Shown: piece by piece, positions 15,909 through 24,093 of the stretch
Position numbering within the stretch: position 1 is the first letter of the stretch
How the letters are laid out: every line of letters begins with the position of its first letter
Assembly (NCBI RefSeq): GCF_014190775.1
Contig: NZ_JACHVP010000003.1
Coordinates: forward strand, 62,001-126,000
Source: Leifsonia aquatica
GTDB taxonomy: Bacteria; Actinomycetota; Actinomycetes; Actinomycetales; Microbacteriaceae
Direction of reading: 5' to 3'
DNA length: 64,000 nt
The notes under the pieces: generated by a model
The model's input: the letters and a program-made list of their open reading frames with translations, nothing else
What the model was told of the DNA's origin: nothing
The model's database searches: none
Translations under genes and position numbers: made by a program

Positions 15909-17629
15909 GCCTCACCGTGCAGCGCGCCCCAGCGATCGCAGCGTGGCACGACACGATCGACGCGACGCTTGCGGGCAGCCTATACGCCGTCGAGTCGCAG
16001 CTGCGGCTGGATTGCGCCCGCGTCCTGGTCGACGCGGGATGCGCTGTTCACGTCGACGTGATCGTCGCTGCGGACGGCACTCATATTGGTGTACTTCCCA
16101 CCGAGCTGACCCGCGTTCTCGCGACCGTGAACCCAGCGAGCGTCGATGTCCACATCATGCTGTCGCCCGGGGCGATCGCAGAACCGGCCGTCCGTGCAGA
16201 AGTCGAGCGGATACTCGATGATCTAGCTGGAACCGGGGTGCACCACGTCACGGTCGGTCGCGAACTGCTCGCCTGCGCGCACGACGCACTCACCGCCGTG
16301 CGCGCCTCCGGCGCCCACGTCTGGGTCGAGCTGCAACCGGACGACGACGGCCACGACATCCCGGATGTCGATGGTGTTCTCGTCATGTTCATCCCTTCCG
16401 GCACTGCAGGGCACGCCGACCCGGCCTGCCTCGACAAGATCCCTGCTCTCGCAGAGCGGTGGCCGGTCGGCGTCGACGGCGGCATCACCGCGGGTCTCGC
16501 GCGCGCCGCCGCCGATGCAGGAGCCACCCACATCGTCTCCGGTCGCGCGCTGTTGCGCCAGGAGAAGTCCCACCCGCAAGGAAAAGAGGTTGCAATGTCC
16601 GATGTCCTCCCCGACACGATGCGCACGAGCGTCCTGACGGGCCAGCGCGCGCTGGCCATCGAGGATCGCCGTGTCCCCTCGCCCGCGAAGGGTGAGGTTC
16701 TCGTGAAAGTCGCCGCTGTCGGTGTATGCGGATCCGATGTTCACTACTTCAGGCACGGTCGCATCGGCGACTTCGTCGTCGATGGTCCGCTCGTGCTCGG
16801 CCACGAACTTTCGGGTTCGATCGTCGCTGTAGGCGATGAGGTCGACCCGGCCCGTGTCGGCCAGCGGGTCGCGATCGAACCGCAGAAGCCCTGCCACGTG
16901 TGCGACCAGTGCCTTGCCGGCCGCTACAACCTGTGCCCGCACATGGAGTTCTACGCGACACCCCCGATCGACGGGGCCTTCACCGGCTATGTGACGATCG
17001 AATCGATCTTCGCCCACGCCGTTCCCGACAACGTCTCCGACGAGGCGGCGGCTCTGCTCGAGCCGCTGTCCGTCGCGATCACCACCATGCGGAAGGCGCA
17101 CATCGTTCCCGGTTCGCGCGTTCTGATCGCCGGCGCCGGCCCGATCGGCATCATCTGCGCCCAAACCGCTCGCGCGTTCGGCGCAGCCGAGGTCATCGTC
17201 AGCGACCCCGTGTCCGAACGACGGGAACGGGCGTTGGCGTATGGTGCCACCCGAACCATCGATCCCGCGGCCGAGGACGTCGCGAACATCGGCCTGGATG
17301 TCGACGCGTTCATCGATGCCAGCGGAGCCCCCCGCGCCGTCTTCTCAGGCATCCAGGCGGTTCGCCCCGCCGGGTACGCAGTGCTCGTGGGTCTCGGCAA
17401 CCCCGAGATGAACCTGCCCATCGAGCACATTCAGAACAAGGAGGTGTGGGTCACGGGCATCTTCCGGTACACGGACACGTGGCCCACTGGGATTCACCTC
17501 GTGAGCAGCGGCCAGGTCGACCTGGACTCTCTCGTGACCGGACGGTTCGATCTCGACCAGGTCGAGGCGGCACTCGAGAGCGACCTCGACCCCGCCAGCC
17601 TCAAGTCCATCGTCTACCCCAACAAGTGA
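15905..17629 (+). CDS. Fusion: pentulose-5-phosphate 3-epimerase + zinc polyol dehydrogenase
   Basis: One uninterrupted 574-residue frame encodes two enzymes. Residues 1-230 are a full-length ribulose-phosphate 3-epimerase-type barrel. The metal ligands are kept: H49 and D51 (VHVDV), H83 (VDVHIML) and D191 (VDGGITAGLARAA). Residues 231-574 are a zinc medium-chain dehydrogenase of the sorbitol/xylitol class, with GVCGSDVHYFRHG, GHELSG, the structural cluster CHVCDQCLAGRYNLC and GAGPIGI. Both halves have normal stand-alone length. An internal ATG at 16595 (residue 231), preceded by ggaaaagagg, could give a separate dehydrogenase. So either a bifunctional protein is made, or a lost stop codon joined two genes. 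Start overlaps xylB as ATGA. Confidence 0.85.
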   Translation: MSLTVQRAPAIAAWHDTIDATLAGSLYAVESQLRLDCARVLVDAGCAVHVDVIVAADGTHIGVLPTELTRVLATVNPASVDVHIMLSPGAIAEPAVRAEVERILDDLAGTGVHHVTVGRELLACAHDALTAVRASGAHVWVELQPDDDGHDIPDVDGVLVMFIPSGTAGHADPACLDKIPALAERWPVGVDGGITAGLARAAADAGATHIVSGRALLRQEKSHPQGKEVAMSDVLPDTMRTSVLTGQRALAIEDRRVPSPAKGEVLVKVAAVGVCGSDVHYFRHGRIGDFVVDGPLVLGHELSGSIVAVGDEVDPARVGQRVAIEPQKPCHVCDQCLAGRYNLCPHMEFYATPPIDGAFTGYVTIESIFAHAVPDNVSDEAAALLEPLSVAITTMRKAHIVPGSRVLIAGAGPIGIICAQTARAFGAAEVIVSDPVSERRERALAYGATRTIDPAAEDVANIGLDVDAFIDASGAPRAVFSGIQAVRPAGYAVLVGLGNPEMNLPIEHIQNKEVWVTGIFRYTDTWPTGIHLVSSGQVDLDSLVTGRFDLDQVEAALESDLDPASLKSIVYPNK

Positions 17630-17648
17630 GAAACGAAAGGCAGTTCGC

Positions 17649-18410
17649 ATGACCTCCCCCTTCAGCCTGGACGGCAAGACCGTCCTCGTCACCGGCGGCA
17701 ACCAGGGCCTCGGCAAAGCATTCGCGTTCGGCCTCGCGGAAGCCGGGGCGCGCGTGGCGATCGCCGGGCGCAGCGCCGAACGCAACGCAGCGACCGTCGA
17801 GGAGGCCCGCTCGGCAGGATTCGAGTTCCTCCCGATCACCGCCGACATCACCGACGACGAGCAGGTCGATGCGATGACCGCAGCAGCTATCGACGGCCTT
17901 GGACATCTGGACGTGCTGGTGAACAACGCCGGCACCTGCTTCCACAACCCTGCGTTCGACGTCACCGACCAGGAGTGGTCCGCGGTCTGGGATCTCAACG
18001 TCCGCGCACTGTGGAAGGCGAGCATCGCTGCGGGCGAGCACATGCGCGAGCTGGGTGGTGGATCAATCGTCAACATCGGAAGCATGTCCGGACTCATCGT
18101 CAACCGCCCGCAGTGGCAGCCCGCGTACAACGCGTCCAAGGCAGCAGTCCACCACCTCACGAAATCCCTCGCGGTGGAGTGGGCGCCCTACAACATCCGG
18201 GTCAACGCGGTGGCTCCGGGATACGTCAAGACCGAGATGGCCCCAGTGGACCGCGAGGACTTCAAGCGGTACTGGATCGATGACGCTCCGCAGCAGCGTT
18301 TCGCGCAGCCGGAGGAGATCGCGCCGAGCGTCGTGTTCCTGGCCAGCGGTGCCGCGTCGTTCGTGACCGGGTCGGTGCTCGTCGTCGACGGCGGCTACAC
18401 CGCCGTCTGA
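17649..18410 (+). CDS. Short-chain dehydrogenase, polyol or sugar type
   Basis: A 253-residue classical SDR. The cofactor site is TGGNQGLG at 15-22, NNAG is at 92-95, and the catalytic residues are S145, Y160 and K164 (YNASK). The Arg after the second strand (IAGRSAERN) favours NADP or mixed use. Length and the ending VTGSVLVVDGGYTAV match the gluconate 5-dehydrogenase / D-arabinitol 2-dehydrogenase / sorbitol dehydrogenase group. It starts 19 bases after the fusion gene at ATG 17649 with a gaaagg site. Cytoplasmic. It probably interconverts a polyol and its ketose, with exact substrate unassigned. Confidence 0.87.
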   Translation: MTSPFSLDGKTVLVTGGNQGLGKAFAFGLAEAGARVAIAGRSAERNAATVEEARSAGFEFLPITADITDDEQVDAMTAAAIDGLGHLDVLVNNAGTCFHNPAFDVTDQEWSAVWDLNVRALWKASIAAGEHMRELGGGSIVNIGSMSGLIVNRPQWQPAYNASKAAVHHLTKSLAVEWAPYNIRVNAVAPGYVKTEMAPVDREDFKRYWIDDAPQQRFAQPEEIAPSVVFLASGAASFVTGSVLVVDGGYTAV

Positions 18411-18431
18411 CACGGACAGAAGGAGAAGACC

Positions 18432-19463
18432 ATGCAAAGCATCCGCCGAGTTGTCGTGAACTCGATTGACGACATCCATGTGGAGGCTGTCGAAGCCCCT
18501 CAACCCGCAGCGGGTGAAGTCCTCGTTCGAAGCACGATCGTGGGCATCTGCGGCTCGGATATGCACGCGGCCCACGGCCGCCATCCGTTCATGTCGCTTC
18601 CGTTCTGGCCCGGTCACGAGGTCATCGGCGTTGTCACAGGCACGGGCCAGGCCGCGGACGGCTCGCTTGTCGGCCGCCGGGTCGTCGTCGAGCCGAACTT
18701 GGCGTGCGGGCACTGCGACCAGTGTCTCGCCGGACGATACAACATCTGCGCAACGCTCGACGTGTTCGGTTGTCAGACGCCGGGTGGGATGACCGATGCG
18801 TTCGTCATCGCCGCTGACAGGATCGTGCCGCTTCCCGATGACCTCGAGGACGACTGGGCCGCCCTCATCGAGCCGCTTTCGACCCCCGTCCACGCGGTGC
18901 GTCGCGCCGGCGACCTGACCGGACGTCGTGTGGTCGTCATCGGAGCCGGCCCGATCGGCCTCTTCACCGCCATCGCCGCCCTCGACGCCGGTGCTGAGCG
19001 CGTCGTCGTGGCGGACCTGCTCGAAAGCAAGCGTGAGCGAGCCGTCCGCCTCGGCGCTCACGGGGCGTTCGACTCGTCCGCGCCGGATGCCGCCGAGCTC
19101 GCGCAGGCGGAACTCGGCGGAAAAGCCCACGTGGTATTCGATTGTGTCTCGCGTGAAAGCACGGTGGCGCTGGCCATCGAAGTACTCGACAAGGGTGGCT
19201 CGCTGATGACCGTTGGCGTGCCTGCCGGGAAGACGCTGGTCGATCTCGATCTCGTCCAGGACCGTGAGCTGACGATCATCGGCAACTTGATGTACGTCCG
19301 GGAGGATGTTCTGCACGCAATCGAGATTCTTCGAAAGCACCCGTTCCCGTTCGACGAGGTTGTCACCGCTACGTTCGGGCTCGACGAAGCCGACAAGGCG
19401 TTTCATGCCTCCGACGATCCCGAGCAGGTGAAGGTACTCGTTCGGGTGGCGGAGCCCGCCTGA
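18432..19463 (+). CDS. Zinc-dependent polyol/threonine-type dehydrogenase
   Basis: A 343-residue medium-chain dehydrogenase. Catalytic zinc ligands are C40 (GICGSDMH), H62 and E63 (GHEVIG). Structural zinc is held by C92, C95, C98 and C106 (CGHCDQCLAGRYNIC). The NAD fold motif GAGPIGLFTAIAA is near residues 173-185. It belongs with L-iditol/sorbitol 2-dehydrogenases and relatives. It is the second such enzyme in the operon and is only partly similar to the fusion domain, so the two probably act on different polyols or different carbons. ATG 18432 follows aaggag. A short spacer with no clear terminator separates it from the next dehydrogenase gene. Confidence 0.88.
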   Translation: MQSIRRVVVNSIDDIHVEAVEAPQPAAGEVLVRSTIVGICGSDMHAAHGRHPFMSLPFWPGHEVIGVVTGTGQAADGSLVGRRVVVEPNLACGHCDQCLAGRYNICATLDVFGCQTPGGMTDAFVIAADRIVPLPDDLEDDWAALIEPLSTPVHAVRRAGDLTGRRVVVIGAGPIGLFTAIAALDAGAERVVVADLLESKRERAVRLGAHGAFDSSAPDAAELAQAELGGKAHVVFDCVSRESTVALAIEVLDKGGSLMTVGVPAGKTLVDLDLVQDRELTIIGNLMYVREDVLHAIEILRKHPFPFDEVVTATFGLDEADKAFHASDDPEQVKVLVRVAEPA

Positions 19464-19557
19464 TAGTAAGACCGGCGCGTGCCCGGGGCTAATAGGACGT
19501 CAACTCGGCAGCCCAGGGCACACGCCTCCCCGTAACCGATCCCGTCGAAGGAGATGT

Positions 19558-20301
19558 ATGGATCAGACATTCAGCAACGCAATCATCATCGTCACAGGCG
19601 CGGCGAGTGGGATCGGCAACACGGTAGCTCGGCATTTCGCCGAGCGTGGCGCCCTCGTCGCTGGCGTCGACCTTAGCGACAAAGTCAAATCGGCTATGGC
19701 TGAGTTGCCCGGCACCGGCCACCTCGCATTCGCCCATGACCTCACCGATCCCGAAGCTGCGACCGGGATCGTCGATGCGATCGTGCGCGCTGTTGGCGCG
19801 CCGACCATCCTGGTCAACTCGGCTGGAGTCGCACTGAACCAGCCGGCGCTTGAAGTCACTGCCGGCCGTTGGCGTGCCACGCTCGACGTCAACCTCAGCG
19901 CAAGCTTCTACATGGCGCAGGCTGCAGCGCGCGTCATGGTGCCCTCCGGTTACGGCAGGATCATCAATATCGCCTCGCAGGCGGCCATTGTCGCACTGCC
20001 GGACCACGCCGCATACGCGGCGAGCAAAGCCGGAATTCTCGGCCTCACGCGGGTGCTCGCGCTCGAGTGGGCACGCAGCGGTGTCACGGTGAATGCGATT
20101 TCGCCGACCATTGTTGAGACACCGATGGCTGTTATGGCGTGGTCGGGGGAGAAGGGCGAGCGAGCTCGCGCTGACATCCCTGTCGGCCGATTCGCCAAGC
20201 CGGAAGAGGTCGCCTCACTCGTGGCCTACCTGGCCTCGGCCGATGCTGGCATGGTGACCGGAGAGAACGTGGTGTTGGACGGCGGATACAGCATCGCGTG
20301 A
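19558..20301 (+). CDS. Short-chain dehydrogenase, galactitol/arabinitol type
   Basis: A 247-residue classical SDR starting at ATG 19558 with a gaaggag site. Cofactor motif TGAASGIG is at 13-20, followed by VDLS, which favours NAD. NSAG is at 87-90 and the catalytic residues are S140, Y153 and K157. Overall sequence, including ISPTIVETPMAVMAWSGEKG, resembles the galactitol dehydrogenase / D-arabinitol 4-dehydrogenase-like group. It is the last gene of the polyol operon; 94 bases separate it from the previous one, so it might have its own promoter. The 270 bases after it hold no gene or strong terminator that I can see. Confidence 0.86.
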   Translation: MDQTFSNAIIIVTGAASGIGNTVARHFAERGALVAGVDLSDKVKSAMAELPGTGHLAFAHDLTDPEAATGIVDAIVRAVGAPTILVNSAGVALNQPALEVTAGRWRATLDVNLSASFYMAQAAARVMVPSGYGRIINIASQAAIVALPDHAAYAASKAGILGLTRVLALEWARSGVTVNAISPTIVETPMAVMAWSGEKGERARADIPVGRFAKPEEVASLVAYLASADAGMVTGENVVLDGGYSIA

Positions 20302-20574
20302 CTCGTTTCGACACGCGCCCGGGCACTCCTTCCGGTGAGCCTTTCAATCGTTGACCGAACAGGGAGCTGGAAAATTCAAAGCCTTCACCTGCTAGAGGGG
20401 TCCGCCCGGCGAACGACTATGCGCTCAACCCAGGATTAGAGGACCCGGAACTGAGGGGAGGAGTGGCCACCAACTCGATTGAAACGTGAAGCGCAGGCGG
20501 AGGCAATTTGATCCGTCCGGACGACTGTGTCTTCACGCCCTGTGGTCTCGCCCGCGTTGAAGCAGCAACGAACT

Positions 20575-21102
20575 TCAAGCGTTAGAGCGGACCAGGCGAA
20601 TCTCCACCACATAGGTCGTACTTCTCCGGGTCCACACCGCATCCGGTCGCAGCGGCTCCACATCGAACACCGCCCGCTTTCCCACCTCGAGCGTGATCAC
20701 TCTCAGCAACCGAAGAGGCTCTCCATCGCGTCGCAACGTCGATGCCGGTGCCACCTCCGGATCCTCCTGCTCCTGCAGTCCCCGAACTCGGGTCAACGTC
20801 CACCCGATCGTATCGATGACGTACCGTGATCCCGACTCGGTGACGACTTCCCACACCCCGCCCAGCCACTCTTCAGGCGCTACCCGCGTCGGCTGAGTCG
20901 CTCGCAGTACGTCGGCGACATGTGGCGCGACCGGCACCCCAACGAATGGGACCCCTTCGGATGTAGCAGTGACGCCGTCGCTGGCCCGTTGCTGCGCCTC
21001 CTCGGCGACAGACACGACTACAGCCTCACCGAGCTCGCCGGCGCCTGGGGCGACGACGTCGCGCACCCACCGTTCGAACTCTTCATCATGATTGTCGCTC
21101 AT
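20575..21102 (-). CDS. Unrecognised protein, last of a three-gene cluster
   Basis: A 175-residue protein. ATG 21102 (MSDNHDEEFERWVRDVVAPG) overlaps the upstream gene as ATGA. The N-terminal third is an acidic helical region. The C-terminal two thirds look like antiparallel beta structure with WEVVTESGSRYVIDTIGWTL and VFDVEPLRPDAVWTRRSTTY segments. There is no cysteine cluster, signal peptide or catalytic motif that I can name. A decayed copy of the same family lies at 6930-7330, so the family has been duplicated or moved within this chromosome. The beta-rich part might form a small barrel. Function unknown. Confidence 0.75.
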   Translation of the reverse strand: MSDNHDEEFERWVRDVVAPGAGELGEAVVVSVAEEAQQRASDGVTATSEGVPFVGVPVAPHVADVLRATQPTRVAPEEWLGGVWEVVTESGSRYVIDTIGWTLTRVRGLQEQEDPEVAPASTLRRDGEPLRLLRVITLEVGKRAVFDVEPLRPDAVWTRRSTTYVVEIRLVRSNA

Positions 21103-21677
21103 GCGTACCCTCGATTCTGATCCCGCCACACCCATGCGGCTCTGCCGGCAGCTTGGATGACTTCGTCGACCCGACCGTCGCGGAGGAGCTCCCACGGCGG
21201 CTTGCCGTCAGCCCAGTCCGCGGGCCTGGTCAGCCACTTCCAGTGCAGTGGTGGGAAGTCGATCCCGTCGGCGAGCTCACCTAGGACGTTCCGCAGCCCG
21301 GGGAGGAGCTTCCCGTCGACCACTTGGAACGCCGGGTACGCCGATTCGGTGACGATCCGTAACACCACCCGGTCTTCCTCGAACCGTCGAAGCGTTTCCG
21401 GGCCGATACCGAGACGGTCGAGCAGCTCCTCCTCGGTGAGCAGCGGGCCGAGATCCGGCCTTTCGGTCGGCGGTTCGCTTGCGGGAACGCCGACCTCGAT
21501 CGTGTCTATCCGCTTCCTTCGGACCGTCCTATCGGTGAGGTCGTCATCCAGGATCATCACGGTCCCCGCCTGGAAGTCGAACACCAGGGCGACGTTGTCA
21601 CCGACCGTGACTTGCCAGGCACCGTTGTCGGTGAGCGTCAGCTGCAGGCGAGGCTGCGGTTCAAATGGTGTCTGCAT
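21099..21677 (-). CDS. Protein with HTH-like and MbcA/ParS-like C-terminal region
   Basis: A 192-residue protein overlapping the upstream gene by 17 bases and the downstream gene by ATGA. Residues 1-70 look beta-rich (ARL-type repeats of the Trp/Val pattern AWQVTVGDNVALVFDFQAGT). From about residue 78, LLTEEELLDRLGIGPETLRR is helix-turn-helix-like. The ending WLTRPADWADGKPPWELLRD, then GRVDEVIQAA, follows the WLxxPxxxLgGxxPlelL pattern of the antitoxin Xre/MbcA/ParS toxin-binding (DUF2384) domain. No RES-type toxin is visible beside it, so a classical toxin-antitoxin pair is not shown. DNA-binding regulator is my best guess. Confidence 0.6.
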   Translation of the reverse strand: MQTPFEPQPRLQLTLTDNGAWQVTVGDNVALVFDFQAGTVMILDDDLTDRTVRRKRIDTIEVGVPASEPPTERPDLGPLLTEEELLDRLGIGPETLRRFEEDRVVLRIVTESAYPAFQVVDGKLLPGLRNVLGELADGIDFPPLHWKWLTRPADWADGKPPWELLRDGRVDEVIQAAGRAAWVWRDQNRGYA

Positions 21678-22443
21678 GGACGACCTCCCAACCGCGTGAC
21701 TCCACCCACCGGCATCCCGGACAGATCGTCGAATGGTCCGGATCGGCAGGGTCTGTGGTCATCCGACGCGAACACCGCTGGCAGTGGACGCGGGCATTCG
21801 CCTCCAACCGGTCGTTCAAAACGAGCAGCTCCGGGGATGGCGGAAACGCCTCGTCATCGAACGCCAACGACACGGTCTCGTCCGTGACCGTGAAGGAGAC
21901 GGTGTCGGCGAGCTCCGGTGTTGGCATGTCGCGCAGCGTTGAGCTGACGAGGCGTGCCCACCCGTCGGGGATGATCGCGAATCGTTCGGGGGCGTTTCGC
22001 ACGCTCAAGCTTCGGACGGCTTCGATCGCTTCGTCGGGGAGTGGAAGCCGTGGGGTGAACGGGAGTTCCGCTGCTGCGGGTGCCGTGGCAAGGTATGCGC
22101 AGGCGTCGCATTGGACTCCGACCGGTTCGGTGCGACGTCGTCCTGGCCGGCCGCAGGCTCCACAGGTGAGGGCGATCGTTCTATCGGCGGTGAACCATGC
22201 GTTCATCTGCGGATCCACCCCGTCGTCAGCAACGACAATCATTCCCCCCTGGGTTGCGAGCTTGATTGACGTTCCGACGACAGTCAGGTCAATCCGAACC
22301 CCAGAGCGAACGGCATGGACAGTCGTCACCAGGGCGACGCACGCAGGCGCCCAGCCGATTGGGGTGTCGGTATGAACGCCGAGCTCGCGGAGCGTCATCG
22401 ATGCGACCACGCACTCCGGAAGCGGATTCAACTGTGATCGCAC
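21661..22443 (-). CDS. Unrecognised protein with two zinc-ribbon-like Cys clusters
   Basis: A 260-residue protein, first gene of the minus-strand trio, ATG 22443 after aggagg. It has two CxxC pairs in the middle (LTCGACGRPG and VQCDACAYL) and two more near the C-terminus (HCQRCSRRMT and ICPGCRWVESRGWE), as in paired zinc ribbons. Residues 45-80 are beta-like (VRIDLTVVGTSIKLATQGGM). No catalytic motif is seen. Zinc ribbons suggest nucleic-acid or protein contact. The gene is divergent from two small HTH genes, separated by 120 bases. I do not recognise the family. Confidence 0.7.
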   Translation of the reverse strand: MRSQLNPLPECVVASMTLRELGVHTDTPIGWAPACVALVTTVHAVRSGVRIDLTVVGTSIKLATQGGMIVVADDGVDPQMNAWFTADRTIALTCGACGRPGRRRTEPVGVQCDACAYLATAPAAAELPFTPRLPLPDEAIEAVRSLSVRNAPERFAIIPDGWARLVSSTLRDMPTPELADTVSFTVTDETVSLAFDDEAFPPSPELLVLNDRLEANARVHCQRCSRRMTTDPADPDHSTICPGCRWVESRGWEVVHADTI

Positions 22444-22566
22444 ACGATCCTCCTATCAAGCTCTTAGGCCGCATCTTGTACTCGACTCCCGCGGCTGATT
22501 TGGTTATTGTATGAGACAACTTAGTGACATTGACCAGCTATTTTCACTTTCGAACAAGGAGGGATT

Positions 22567-22605
22567 GTGGTCGTAGGTCAGCGACCCGAGTCGCGATCTC
22601 CGTGA
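22567..22605 (+). CDS. Possible 12-codon leader ORF
   Basis: The only strong ribosome site in this region, aaggagg, is followed four bases later by GTG 22567. That frame ends after 12 codons (MVVGQRPESRSP) at a TGA at 22603-22605, which overlaps the GTG 22602 start of the HTH gene (GTGA). This arrangement would couple translation of the HTH gene to the leader. It may also be chance; the leader is too short for other evidence. Confidence 0.35.
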   Translation: MVVGQRPESRSP

Positions 22606-22835
22606 TCGATGACCTCGAGCGGTCTATTTGGAATCAATTCATCGACAACGCCCGAAACGCCATCGGCGACCGAAACCTGCAAGATGTCGCGGCGAAAGCG
22701 GGCATGAAGCCACGCCATCTCAAAGGCATCCTCAGAAGGAGAACAGTTCCGGACCTGGCTGACATCCGAGCGCTAGAAATCGCGTTGCGCACCGAGCTAT
22801 GGCCCGCGCCTAAACCGGACGCGCCTGACGAATAG
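22602..22835 (+). CDS. Small HTH protein
   Basis: A 77-residue protein from GTG 22602. After a short helix (DLERSIWNQFIDNARNAIGD) it has an Xre/lambda-repressor-like helix-turn-helix (LQDVAAKAGMKPRHLKGILR) and ends DIRALEIALRTELWP. An open frame continues upstream to 22524, but no ribosome site supports that start; the strong site serves the 12-codon leader instead. The downstream gene has the same plan (..NLDQAIKQRW, HTH, ..VELKLKRRVWP), so the two are diverged tandem paralogues. Probable DNA-binding regulator of the small accessory cluster. Confidence 0.55.
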   Translation: MIDDLERSIWNQFIDNARNAIGDRNLQDVAAKAGMKPRHLKGILRRRTVPDLADIRALEIALRTELWPAPKPDAPDE

Positions 22836-22863
22836 ACGCGCTGGCGGCCGCTAGCCTCGAAGT

Positions 22864-23187
22864 ATGAGCGGTGAGGAACCTCCTGCGAAGCGCAAAGGCG
22901 GCCGCAGACCGCGGCCGAAGCCGAACGCCGGCGCAGGACAAGACTGGCTTGCAGAGCCTTTCCTCGACCCCATCCAAGAGACAGCGCGCCAGTTCGCCTC
23001 CAACCTCGACCAAGCCATCAAGCAACGATGGGGAGACGTCAGCGGGCACACAGCCGCAAAAAACCTCGGCGTGGACCACAACGTTCTCCGGAGAGTGCTT
23101 GCCGGAATGAGTTACCCCGACCTTGTCTTTATCGCGCGAGTGGAACTGAAGCTCAAACGACGAGTCTGGCCGTCACGGGTGCGTTGA
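22864..23187 (+). CDS. Small HTH protein with basic N-terminal extension
   Basis: A 107-residue protein, ATG 22864, 28 bases after the previous gene. The first 25 residues are a basic, disordered tail (KRKGGRRPRPKPNAGAG). Then comes a helix (IQETARQFASNLDQAIKQRW) and a divergent helix-turn-helix (GHTAAKNLGVDHNVLRRVLA). It ends VELKLKRRVWP like its neighbour at 22602. The pair probably arose by duplication. The basic tail and HTH point to DNA binding. There is no partner toxin or phage gene next to it. Confidence 0.6.
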   Translation: MSGEEPPAKRKGGRRPRPKPNAGAGQDWLAEPFLDPIQETARQFASNLDQAIKQRWGDVSGHTAAKNLGVDHNVLRRVLAGMSYPDLVFIARVELKLKRRVWPSRVR

Positions 23188-23277
23188 AAGAGTCGCCTCG
23201 AAACCAACTGAGGCTGCAATCACCTGAGAATGAAGCCCCTACGGTGACGAGACCGTGAAGACGATCGTCAGGTACGA

Positions 23278-23645
23278 ATGAAGACGCCATACGACCTTTC
23301 ACAGTTCTCCCTGACTCGTACAGCAGTTCGGCGGCGCGCTGTCGCCTACGGTAACTTCTGCATCGCGGTCCTACCCGCGGGCGCTTCTGTCCTGGTTCTG
23401 GCCTGGGCGGTCAACATACTCCCGCACGCAGCGTTTGCTTCTACTTCGCGCTGGTGCTGATCGCTCAATCCGTCACCGACAGGTTCTACGTCTTCCTTGT
23501 CCCGCCCGTCTAGCTCCTCGTGAGCCTTTCGCTGGGGCGGGCGTTCACCCTCGACGTCTTCGAGGTAGAACGCGACTGGACCGTTCCGGCGCTCTCGGTA
23601 GCTATCGCCACGGCGGCGTTCATCATCCGTAGGCTGCGAACGTGA
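23278..23645 (+). pseudogene. Broken small membrane protein gene
   Basis: ATG 23278 opens a frame with one transmembrane helix (NFCIAVLPAGASVLVLAWAV) that runs out at 23460. The neighbouring frame continues with more membrane-like sequence (FYFALVLIAQSVTDRFYVFL), has an in-frame TAG near 23511, and then continues LLVSLSLGRAFTLDVFEVER and a last hydrophobic helix to a TGA at 23645. So one frameshift near 23435 and one nonsense codon have disabled a roughly 120-residue integral membrane protein. Family not recognised. Confidence 0.6.
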
Positions 23646-24093
23646 GCCACTTCTGAGTGCTGCGGTCAAGAAGAATGAGCTGATCGCGGTACCGGTGCCT
23701 TCCTGGTCAGAGTCCAACTCGTACCCGCTAGCCTCGGTGACCGCCTGCCACCGACCGGTTCGTGGAACGGTCGCATCATCCCGCCGTCGGAACAACATCG
23801 GATGCCCGGCGTCGACAGCTGAAGCGGATAAAGGCAACGCGGCCCGTCTGTTCGAAGCGGGGCGAGGCGTTTACGAGCGATGGAGTACGTCGCCGTTCGG
23901 CGCCGATCACGGAAGGTACTCACTCACAAGGACTCGAGCTCTTGGGGGTGAGCTGAACTGCAGACGCCCTCCGAATCGTGGGTCGATCGCGTTTGCGTGT
24001 CGTCCCTGCGCTGCGTGGGCGCCGATAGAGTTGTCGGCCGTGCGTTCTAAGTGTGACGGGTGTGCTCGGTCGAGGACACATTTCAGTGGCTTT
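23646..24093. other. Gene-free stretch
   Basis: No gene is supported here. Long open frames cross it on both strands but show no consistent codon pattern, ribosome site or protein-like sequence. It may be residue of accessory DNA turnover like the broken gene before it. Confidence 0.4.

Noticed and set aside
21099-21677. Classical Xre-RES toxin-antitoxin pair
   Set aside because: Only the end of the protein resembles the toxin-binding domain, and neither neighbour has RES-domain features.
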